Below, piece after piece: positions 55,519-62,504 of a DNA stretch of 64,000 nucleotides. The stretch spans positions 372,001-436,000 of the forward strand of contig NZ_CP150668.1 in the NCBI RefSeq assembly GCF_038024095.1. The letters are read 5' to 3'. The notes beneath the pieces were generated by a model, which saw only the letters and a program-made list of their open reading frames with translations, did not search any database and was not told where the DNA came from. The stretch comes from Polaribacter tangerinus (GTDB lineage: Bacteria > Bacteroidota > Bacteroidia > Flavobacteriales > Flavobacteriaceae). The translations under genes were made by a program, and so were the position numbers. Each line of letters begins with the position of its first letter. The stretch's first letter is position 1.

Positions 55519-57405
55519 TTACTCTTTTATTAGTTTTAAACTAGTAGTTCCTTTATCACTTTTAAGAACTGCTAAATAAACACCTTTGCTAAAACTTGTC
55601 GCATCAATTTTAATGTTGTCTTTACTTTTTGACGAGGTATATACTTTTTTACCTAAAACATTATAAATTGAAATAGTATGAATTTGACTCTCATGAGCCG
55701 CAATATTCCAATAGTCTGTTGTAGGATTAGGGTAAGTTGTAACAGATAATTTCGATACATTTTTAGTACTTAATGTATTCGATTCAATAATTATGCTCCC
55801 TAGAGCTGATTCATCTGCAGGATTTGCATTTACACCTGCAATTGTAAATCCGTACTGAATGATTAACCCTGCTGGTAAATCTGCAGCATCTACAGATACT
55901 GAAAACTCTCCAGAGGCAGGAATATCGATAACTTTAGATGCATTTAATGCATCTGCAAAATTATTATTAGGATCTAAAGCTTTAATAAAATATTTAGCTG
56001 TGTAATTGGCATCTAATGTATTGGATACAACTTTACCTGTAAAAGTTAAATCTTTGCCAGTAAAAGTAGCTCCTGGCTCGATAAAAGTAGAAGCTTCTAC
56101 ATTTTTATTTCCTTTGGGCCCTGGTGTTACTCCACCATCAGAAGAATTTGTCCAGAAAGCTTTGTCTCCATCTCCACCGCTTAAAGAGTTTTGATATCCA
56201 TTAAAGTTTGGCTGTAAAGTAATTGTATTTGAACTAACGGTGGTTTTTAAATCAGCCACCCCCCAAGATTGACCAAATACATACGTACCATTAGTCTCAA
56301 ATACATTCATAAAACCTTTCCAGTTATTGTCTGAATTGATGGTAACAGTATTTGTTGTACCATTTTGACTCCCATTATCCATTGCATTAAATGAAATATT
56401 ATCTAGGTAAATAATATTGTCTTGACTTCTTGCTGCAAAATCTGGAATAATAACTATTCGATTGTATGTTTTTGAAATTTCTGAACTAAAATCAAAACTT
56501 AATTCTTCCCAATCTCCATTAACAATAGTATTGATTACTTTAAGTTCTGGAGAAACCGAATTATTTGGCCCTTCAAATTTTACACCTACATCTGAAGCCA
56601 CCGTTTTTAAAATTGATATTTTTACAATACTATTCGTAGCATCAAAAGTAATAGAACCAATATCATCTGTATAGGTTAAAGCCCAATCGTTACCTGCGTC
56701 TAATGCAGTAAATTTTGCCACTTTATCTGAGTTATTCTCCGACGTTTTATTAGGATTATTTACTATTTCTAGCGGTGGGTTTGCACCATTTTGATCTACC
56801 GTCCATGAGAAATCTGCCCCGAAACCATTTGCTTCAAAATCTATATTCTCTTGATTATAAACTACAGTTCCTGCAGGCTGAGCATTAAAAGTTAAATTAT
56901 CAAAATAAATGATATTATCTTGGTCTCTAGCTGCAAAATCTGGAATGATAACTAATTTATTAAAAGTGGTTCCAATGGCACTTTTAAAATCGAACGTTAG
57001 CTCTTCCCAATCGCCATTAATTACAGAAGATGCTGCTTTTACTTCTTTGGCAGCTCCTGCTGGCCCCTCAAACTTTACTCCAACATCTGACGCAACATCT
57101 TTTCTTACCATTAACTTTACCAAACTATTGGAAGCATCAAAAGTAAAAGAACCTATATCGTCACTTATTACCAACGCCCAATCGTTACCTGCATCTAAGG
57201 CCGTAAATTTGGCTACTCTTGCAGAGGTATTGATACCAGTTGTGGCAGGGTTTGCTACAATTTCTAATGCCGGGTTTGATGCATTATCATTTACTACCCA
57301 AGTCCAGTTAGCTCCTTTACCAGAATCTTCAAAATCTATTGGAACGTTCTGGGCTTGAAAAATATAAGTGCTTAGTAATAAAATAAGGAAAGTAATTTTT
57401 TTCAT
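55519..57405 (-). CDS. T9SS surface protein with two tandem carbohydrate-binding-like modules
   Basis: 628 residues from ATG 57405, where the signal peptide MKKITFLILLLSTYIFQAQ begins; the frame extends to an ATG at 57438. Two ~165-residue repeats (about 20-180 and 190-355) share long identical runs such as KFTALDAGNDWAL, ASDVGVKFEGP, NGDWEELTFDF/SFDF and VIIPDFAAR. A beta-rich module (360-545, with FETNGTYVFGQSWGVADLKT and an alternating pattern) and a T9SS tail (YPNPTTDYWNI...) follow. Next to GH81 it is probably a glucan-binding partner; no catalytic residues are evident. Confidence 0.8.
   Translation of the reverse strand: MKKITFLILLLSTYIFQAQNVPIDFEDSGKGANWTWVVNDNASNPALEIVANPATTGINTSARVAKFTALDAGNDWALVISDDIGSFTFDASNSLVKLMVRKDVASDVGVKFEGPAGAAKEVKAASSVINGDWEELTFDFKSAIGTTFNKLVIIPDFAARDQDNIIYFDNLTFNAQPAGTVVYNQENIDFEANGFGADFSWTVDQNGANPPLEIVNNPNKTSENNSDKVAKFTALDAGNDWALTYTDDIGSITFDATNSIVKISILKTVASDVGVKFEGPNNSVSPELKVINTIVNGDWEELSFDFSSEISKTYNRIVIIPDFAARSQDNIIYLDNISFNAMDNGSQNGTTNTVTINSDNNWKGFMNVFETNGTYVFGQSWGVADLKTTVSSNTITLQPNFNGYQNSLSGGDGDKAFWTNSSDGGVTPGPKGNKNVEASTFIEPGATFTGKDLTFTGKVVSNTLDANYTAKYFIKALDPNNNFADALNASKVIDIPASGEFSVSVDAADLPAGLIIQYGFTIAGVNANPADESALGSIIIESNTLSTKNVSKLSVTTYPNPTTDYWNIAAHESQIHTISIYNVLGKKVYTSSKSKDNIKIDATSFSKGVYLAVLKSDKGTTSLKLIKE
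56385..57345 (-). repeat. tandem duplicated module in the surface protein
   Basis: Two adjacent in-frame copies (about 56880-57345 and 56385-56860) encode domains that are well over half identical, indicating a fairly recent internal duplication. Confidence 0.8.
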
Positions 57406-57517
57406 AATGATTGCTTTTAAGTTAATGAATTTCTTCATTTGTAAAGTTATCTATGAAAAAATGTTAAATCATCATTTTTAACCACTATATAAAACATACA
57501 TCACAAAATAAAGTATG

Positions 57518-57525
57518 CAAAACTA
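57518..57525 (-). promoter_or_regulatory. -7 box upstream of the surface protein/GH81 unit
   Basis: TAGTTTTG on the minus strand, exact TAnnTTTG, giving a ~105-base leader. The 57406-57755 gap holds no other feature I can support. Confidence 0.45.
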
Positions 57526-57755
57526 CGAAAACACTAAACATAGCTTAACTTTTGAATGTTTATTAATATTTCTATTTTGTTAAATAAGGATGAAAAAACT
57601 AATAATGTGCAGTTAATGTTGTGGTAATTTTTGATGAGTTTAAGAAGTGTATTTACAAAAATGGAAAAACAACTCTTTAACAAACAGCAATTTAACATTA
57701 ACTAAATAAGTCTGCAATTAAAATAATATCCTTAAAAAGGTGAAAGGTTATTCAT

Positions 57756-57783
57756 CAAAAAAGAGGCTCAAGGCCTCTTTTTA
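57756..57783. terminator. terminator after the 64-aa unknown gene
   Basis: AAAAAGAGGC (58-67 of this block, 57758-57767) pairs with GCCTCTTTTT (57773-57782) around TCAAG. Confidence 0.85.
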
Positions 57784-57792
57784 TTTAAATTA

Positions 57793-57987
57793 TTATTTAA
57801 TTGTGGATAAACATCCAATGAGTTCTGGCTTATTTTCTGTATAATTTTCGAGCCAAATTAACAACTCATCTACCTCATAAGGTAATAACATTTTTAATGC
57901 TTTGTTTAATTCTTTACAGAACAAATCTGAGTTGAAACTCACTTTTTTTAATACCGTTTTGGTATATTCAAACATTGCTCTAGCCAT
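57793..57987 (-). CDS. conserved small protein of unknown function (64 aa)
   Basis: Begins MARAMFEYTKTVLKKVSFNS, followed by helical LFCKELNKALKMLLPYEVDE and LLIWLENYTENKP. The same short protein is common in flavobacterial genomes in my recollection, but I know of no function. Codon use and the flanking promoter and terminator support a real gene. Confidence 0.7.
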   Translation of the reverse strand: MARAMFEYTKTVLKKVSFNSDLFCKELNKALKMLLPYEVDELLIWLENYTENKPELIGCLSTIK

Positions 57988-58041
57988 TTTTAATGTGTAT
58001 TTAATAGATAACGTTATTAAAAATTATTTATTATATGTTTC

Positions 58042-58049
58042 CAAAAATA
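58042..58049 (-). promoter_or_regulatory. -7 box for the 64-aa gene
   Basis: TATTTTTG on the minus strand, exact TAnnTTTG, about 55 bases before the ATG, immediately after the terminator at 58052-58080. Confidence 0.4.
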
Positions 58050-58051
58050 AC

Positions 58052-58080
58052 AAAAAAACCATCAATATTATATTGATGGT
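58052..58080 (-). terminator. terminator after the 86-aa unknown gene
   Basis: ACCATCAATA (58058-58067) pairs perfectly with TATTGATGGT (58071-58080) around a three-base loop; on the minus strand a seven-T run follows. Confidence 0.85.
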
Positions 58081-58109
58081 CGTTAAAAAAATGTTTAAAA
58101 GTGTTAAGA

Positions 58110-58370
58110 TTATAGCTTATTAATTTTAGCCACTAAATCTGTTGCTTTTTCTTCTAACTCTGCACTTATTGCATTGAAATGAGCTTTTTTATTCTCTACA
58201 CCTTTTGTATTTATCTTTGCAATTAAGACATCGAAAGTATTGATTGTTTCGTCTATAATTGCCTCTACTTTAGAGTTATCTCCTTTTACATCAACTTTTT
58301 CAGATACAAAACCTATAATATCCCCTAATGTGTAGTTGATGTCTTTTTTTAAATTTTTTATGCTAGCCAT
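58110..58370 (-). CDS. conserved small helical protein of unknown function (86 aa)
   Basis: Begins MASIKNLKKDINYTLGDIIG; all-helical and charged (HFNAISAELEEKATDLVAKI). No signal peptide or membrane helix. Seen next to kdsB/HAD genes in flavobacteria in my recollection. Function unknown. Confidence 0.75.
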   Translation of the reverse strand: MASIKNLKKDINYTLGDIIGFVSEKVDVKGDNSKVEAIIDETINTFDVLIAKINTKGVENKKAHFNAISAELEEKATDLVAKINKL

Positions 58371-58394
58371 AATTTATTTTATTTTTAGAAGTTG

Positions 58395-58402
58395 CAAAGT
58401 TA
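58395..58402 (-). promoter_or_regulatory. -7 box for the 86-aa gene
   Basis: TAACTTTG on the minus strand, exact TAnnTTTG, 24 bases before the ATG at 58370. Confidence 0.5.
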
Positions 58403-58412
58403 GTTTAATTAT

Positions 58413-59105
58413 TTAAAAGAGCGTTAAAACTTCTTTGATATTTGCTAAAGTAATCACTTCTGTTTGTCTCTTATTATCTAAAAAAACTTCTTCATGAACC
58501 CATGTTGTATGAAAAGGGATGTGAATTGCATGGGATTTTATACCTAATACTGGTAAAATATCCGATTTTAGTGAATTCCCAATCATCAAAAACTCGCTAG
58601 GTAAAACATCTAAATGCTCCAATAACTTTTTATAGTCCTTTTCATTTTTTTCACTCATAACCTCTACATGATGAAAATACTTTAACAAATTAGATTTTTC
58701 TAATTTTCGTTCTTGGTCTAATAAATCTCCTTTAGTAGCCACAATGAGTGTATATTTATTACTTAAAAAATCTAAAACTTGGGTAACATTTTCTAAAAGT
58801 TCCACCGGCTTCTCAATCATTTCTTTACCAATGTTAATTATTTTCGAAATAGTAGGTTGTGGTAAAGTATTATTAGATAAAAGCATTGCACACTCAATCA
58901 TTGAGAGTACAAAACCTTTTATACCGTATCCATATATTGGTAAATTTTTGATGGTAATTTTAAAAAGCTCTTGATCAATTTTATTTTTTGTCTCGTATCT
59001 AGATAAAAGTTCTGCAAATTTCTCTTCAGCCTCTCTAAAATAGGTTTCATTTACCCATAAAGTATCATCGGCATCAAAAGCAACTACTTTAATATTGTTA
59101 AACAT
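58413..59105 (-). CDS. HAD-superfamily hydrolase
   Basis: 230 residues. Motif I VVAFDADDTLWVNE (DxDxT), motif II Thr in LIVATKGD, motif III Lys region and motif IV LMIGNSLKSDILPVLG. The cap is the helical C1 type. It follows kdsB by two bases. A 3-deoxy-octulosonate-related phosphatase role is possible from context only; KdsC-type enzymes are shorter and lack this cap, so a general sugar or nucleotide phosphatase is as likely. Confidence 0.88.
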   Translation of the reverse strand: MFNNIKVVAFDADDTLWVNETYFREAEEKFAELLSRYETKNKIDQELFKITIKNLPIYGYGIKGFVLSMIECAMLLSNNTLPQPTISKIINIGKEMIEKPVELLENVTQVLDFLSNKYTLIVATKGDLLDQERKLEKSNLLKYFHHVEVMSEKNEKDYKKLLEHLDVLPSEFLMIGNSLKSDILPVLGIKSHAIHIPFHTTWVHEEVFLDNKRQTEVITLANIKEVLTLF

Positions 59106-59107
59106 TC

Positions 59108-59839
59108 TTATAATTTTAACTGCTTTTTTGCTTTTTCTAAATCTTCTGGAGTATCTATTCCAATAGATTCTACGGTTGTTTCTACCATTTTTATTTTTTT
59201 ACCAATTTCTTGGTACCTAATTGCTTCGATTTTTTCTGAGGCCTCTAAAGGTGTCATTGGAGTGTTGTAAAAATCTATTAAGGCCTGTTTTCGAAAAGCA
59301 TACACCCCTTTATGTTTGAAGTATGTTACCGAAACATTAGTATCTCTATGATACGGAATTACACTTCTAGAAAAATAAATGGCCATATTATTTACATCTG
59401 TAATCACTTTTACATGATTCGGATTTTCAATATCTTCTTTTGTTTTTAAAGCTACTTTTAGAGAAGCTAAATCAACTTCTTTTTTGTTATCTTTTTTAAA
59501 AACATCAATTAATTTAGCTAATGAAACTTTATCAATAAAAGGTTCATCTCCCTGAACATTTACCACAATATCGGTTTCTAAGTTTGTAACTGCCTCTGCA
59601 ATTCTATCCGAACCACATTCATGTTCTTTTTCACTTATTATTACTTTACCACCGGCTTGCCTAATTACGCTAGCTATTATCTCTGAGTCTGAAACTACAT
59701 AAACTTCAGAAAATAGTTGAGTATTTATAGCAGCTTCGTAAGTCCTTAAAATTACAGGCTTGCCGCCCAAATCTTGCATTAACTTACCCGGAAATCGAGA
59801 CGCGCTATAACGCGCAGGAATCATTGCAATAATTTTCAT
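59108..59839 (-). CDS. kdsB: 3-deoxy-manno-octulosonate cytidylyltransferase
   Basis: 243 residues. [20 protein letters not shown] is the CTP-binding signature; [22 protein letters not shown] and [13 protein letters not shown] are conserved Kdo-binding blocks. It activates Kdo as CMP-Kdo for LPS core synthesis. Confidence 0.95.
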   Translation of the reverse strand: MKIIAMIPARYSASRFPGKLMQDLGGKPVILRTYEAAINTQLFSEVYVVSDSEIIASVIRQAGGKVIISEKEHECGSDRIAEAVTNLETDIVVNVQGDEPFIDKVSLAKLIDVFKKDNKKEVDLASLKVALKTKEDIENPNHVKVITDVNNMAIYFSRSVIPYHRDTNVSVTYFKHKGVYAFRKQALIDFYNTPMTPLEASEKIEAIRYQEIGKKIKMVETTVESIGIDTPEDLEKAKKQLKL

Positions 59840-59858
59840 ACATCTTTAATTTATAATT

Positions 59859-59866
59859 CAAAGATA
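59859..59866 (-). promoter_or_regulatory. -7 box for kdsB
   Basis: TATCTTTG on the minus strand, exact TAnnTTTG, 20 bases before the kdsB ATG. Confidence 0.5.
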
Positions 59867-59901
59867 GTATTTTATGATACAAAAGCTATTTGTATAAAAA
59901 A

Positions 59902-60555
59902 CTAATGCTTTTCCTGCTTTAAAAGAGTTGGAAACTTCTTTTTAAATTTATTTAATCTTGGTATAGAAACTGCTTTTACGTAGCTTTGATTTGGATTTCT
60001 TTTTTCAAAATCTTGATGATACTCCTCTGCTTTATAGAATTTTTCTAACTCTAAAACTTCTGTTGCAATTTTCCCATCATAAATTGTTGAATTTAGCATG
60101 GAAATCGTTTTTTCTATAACTGCTTTTTCTTCTGTAGTCTTAAAAAAAGCGATGGAGCGATATTGAGAGCCATAATCTGGATGCTGACCATTGACAGTAG
60201 TTGGATTATGAGAACCAAAAAAAACATCTACTAAAGTATTAAAAGATACTATTTTAGGATTATAATATACTGCAACTGTCTCTGCATGACCAGTTTTTCC
60301 GGTGCCTATTTTCTCGTAAGTTGGGTTTAATGTAAATCCACCAGCATAACCAGAAACAGCCTCCTCTACTCCTTTAACACTCTCGAAAATTGCTTCTACA
60401 CACCAAAAACAACCACTTGCAAAATAGGCAACTTTTGTTGTTTCTTGAGGGAGATAATTTTTAACTTTAATAGTATTGTCGTTTTTTTCAAACCCGAAAA
60501 GAGCAATCAATAATGAAAGGCAAGTTAAAAGTAATACTGGTTTTAAAAATTTCAT
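59902..60555 (-). CDS. msrA: peptide-methionine (S)-S-oxide reductase, exported
   Basis: 217 residues from ATG 60555. The open frame runs up to 60642, but the promoter lies inside that extension, so 60555 is the likely start; it opens a signal peptide MKFLKPVLLLTCLSLLIALF. Catalytic Cys in ASGCFWCVEAIF, with GYAGGFTLNPTYEKIGTGKT and TVNGQHPDYGSQYRSIAF downstream. It repairs oxidised methionine, here outside the cytoplasm. Confidence 0.93.
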   Translation of the reverse strand: MKFLKPVLLLTCLSLLIALFGFEKNDNTIKVKNYLPQETTKVAYFASGCFWCVEAIFESVKGVEEAVSGYAGGFTLNPTYEKIGTGKTGHAETVAVYYNPKIVSFNTLVDVFFGSHNPTTVNGQHPDYGSQYRSIAFFKTTEEKAVIEKTISMLNSTIYDGKIATEVLELEKFYKAEEYHQDFEKRNPNQSYVKAVSIPRLNKFKKKFPTLLKQEKH

Positions 60556-60611
60556 TTGATATATTAATTTAAGGAGTAAAATATCTACTAATAGTCGTTT
60601 GTAATGAGTTG

Positions 60612-60644
60612 CAAAATTACTGAACTTTTTACAGTTGTTCACAA
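60612..60644 (-). promoter_or_regulatory. promoter of msrA
   Basis: Minus strand: TTG (60644-60642), 22-base spacer, TAATTTTG (60619-60612): full consensus. Divergent from the dnaX promoter at 60671. Confidence 0.65.
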
Positions 60645-60670
60645 CTTTAGCATTTTGTTAAGAAACCTAT

Positions 60671-60701
60671 TTGTAGGAAAGCTTGTAGATGGTTATTTTT
60701 G
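60671..60701 (+). promoter_or_regulatory. promoter of dnaX
   Basis: TTG (60671-60673), 20-base spacer, TATTTTTG (60694-60701): full consensus, 84 bases before the dnaX ATG. Confidence 0.6.
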
Positions 60702-60785
60702 TTGAAAATTATAGATTATTTGTATTCACTATTTTAAAAATAAAGAAGCAAAACAATCATTATTTTATTCAATTATTTAAACTAA

Positions 60786-62504
60786 ATGGAACATTTTATA
60801 GTATCAGCACGTAAATACAGACCTCAAAACTTTGAGGATGTTGTAGGCCAACAAGCCATAACAAATACGTTAGACAATGCTATAAAAAATAATCATTTAG
60901 CACAAGCATTACTTTTTACAGGTCCAAGAGGTGTTGGTAAAACTTCTTGTGCTAGAATTTTGGCTAAAAAAATTAATCAGCAAGAGGCTAACTTTTCTAC
61001 TGATGAAGATTTTGCCTTTAATATTTTCGAGTTAGATGCTGCTTCTAATAATTCAGTTGATGATATTAGAAGTTTAACAGACCAAGTACGTATACCACCA
61101 CAAACTGGTAAATACAAAGTATATATTATAGATGAGGTACACATGCTATCTCAGGCGGCTTTTAATGCTTTTTTAAAGACTTTAGAAGAACCTCCAGCTC
61201 ATGCTATTTTTATTTTAGCAACTACCGAAAAGCACAAAATAATACCTACAATATTATCTCGTTGTCAAATTTTCGATTTTAAGAGAATTGGTGTTTTAGA
61301 TGCCAAAAACTACTTAAAAACTATTTGTGAAAAAGAGGCAATTTCTGCAGATGATGATGCGTTACATATTATTGCTCAAAAAGCAGATGGTGCTATGAGA
61401 GATGCATTGTCTATTTTTGATAGAGTTGTTAGTTTTTCTGGAAAAAACTTAACTAGAGAGGCGGTTACAGAAAATTTAAATGTACTAGACTATGACACCT
61501 ATTTTACAATAACCGATCTTCTTCTAGAAAATAATATACCGGAAGTTTTAAACGCTTTTAACACTGTTTTAAGCAAAGGATTTGAAGGACATCACTTTAT
61601 AAATGGCTTAGCAAGTCATTTTAGAGATTTGTTGGTAGCAAAAGATAAAGCAACCATCTCTTTACTTGAAGTTGGCGATAATGCCAAAAAGAAATACTTA
61701 ACACAAGCTACCAAAGCTAGCATTCCTTTTCTAATGCAGTCTATTGATAAAGCTAATCAATGTGATTTAAATTATAGAGCTAGTAAAAACCAACGGCTAC
61801 TCGTAGAATTAACGTTAATGCAAATTGCCTCTATCACTTTTGATGGAGAAAAAAAAAAGCCAGCTAATTTCATAATTCCGGCTAAGTTTTTTCAAGCATT
61901 ATCGCCCGTAAAAAAAACAGCACCTCTAATAAAAGAACCTACAAAGCAAGATTTTAAAGAGGAAGTTACATCGGCTACGACGGCCAAAAAAATAGTTGAT
62001 GATAAAAAGGAAGCTTCACCAATTTTAAAAAATATTGGTCGTTTAAATAAACAACCTAGCAAATATTCTTTAAAAGGAATTCATCAAAAAAAGGAAACAA
62101 AAAAAACAGTAGAAGAAGAAAACTTCGACAATCATCCTAAAACTCCTTTTACCAACAACGATTTACAAAACTACTGGAAAGAATATGTTACTGTATTAAA
62201 CAAAAAAGGGGAAAGAAGTATGGCTTCTATAGTTGCTACAGATACTCCTGTGCTTAAAGAAAATTTTGAAATATCTTTTACTGTTCCTAATAAATTGATG
62301 CAAGATCAGTTCTTAAAGGGAAGACCCAAATTACTAAATTTCTTAAGAGAAAAACTAAACAATTATGGTATTGATATTTTGGTAGCTCTTAATGAAACTA
62401 TTGAAAAAAAGTTTGCGTATACACCTCAAGAAAAATACAATAAACTTAAAGAGAAAAATCCGCTTTTAGAAAAATTGCGTCAAACATTTGAGTTAGACTT
62501 GTAA
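60786..62504 (+). CDS. dnaX: DNA polymerase III subunit gamma/tau
   Basis: 572 residues. Clamp-loader AAA+ domain with Walker A FTGPRGVGKTSCARIL (about 44-59), Walker B VYIIDEVHML, sensor 1 FILATTEKHKI and SRC motif LSRCQIFDF. The four-Cys zinc module normally found between Walker A and ELDAASNN is absent; only one Cys remains. Domain III ends around residue 350, and a charged tau-specific region follows (about 360-460), then a C-terminal helical part. Codons 355-358 are GAA AAA AAA AAG, an A10 run with a phased slippery heptamer. The last 25 bases overlap the converging antiporter gene. Confidence 0.95.
   Translation: MEHFIVSARKYRPQNFEDVVGQQAITNTLDNAIKNNHLAQALLFTGPRGVGKTSCARILAKKINQQEANFSTDEDFAFNIFELDAASNNSVDDIRSLTDQVRIPPQTGKYKVYIIDEVHMLSQAAFNAFLKTLEEPPAHAIFILATTEKHKIIPTILSRCQIFDFKRIGVLDAKNYLKTICEKEAISADDDALHIIAQKADGAMRDALSIFDRVVSFSGKNLTREAVTENLNVLDYDTYFTITDLLLENNIPEVLNAFNTVLSKGFEGHHFINGLASHFRDLLVAKDKATISLLEVGDNAKKKYLTQATKASIPFLMQSIDKANQCDLNYRASKNQRLLVELTLMQIASITFDGEKKKPANFIIPAKFFQALSPVKKTAPLIKEPTKQDFKEEVTSATTAKKIVDDKKEASPILKNIGRLNKQPSKYSLKGIHQKKETKKTVEEENFDNHPKTPFTNNDLQNYWKEYVTVLNKKGERSMASIVATDTPVLKENFEISFTVPNKLMQDQFLKGRPKLLNFLREKLNNYGIDILVALNETIEKKFAYTPQEKYNKLKEKNPLLEKLRQTFELDL
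61849..61867 (+). other. candidate programmed-frameshift site in dnaX
   Basis: Ten A then G (61849-61859) contain A AAA AAG in the reading phase used by E. coli dnaX. A -1 shift gives ...K-A-S then TAA at 61865-61867, a 360-residue product. One extra A by transcript slippage gives the same end. No strong downstream hairpin is visible. Confidence 0.45.

Noticed and set aside
56909..57358. Long open frames on the plus strand opposite the tandem-repeat surface protein (also 56462-56674)
   Set aside because: They mirror each other across the two repeats and have no motif, promoter or plausible composition; they are antisense shadows.
50670..57405. Full polysaccharide-utilisation locus around GH81
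   Set aside because: No SusC/SusD pair, sugar transporter or hybrid regulator is next to it; only two genes are linked.
60556..60642. N-terminal extension of msrA to 60642
   Set aside because: A full consensus promoter sits inside it, and the signal peptide begins at 60555.
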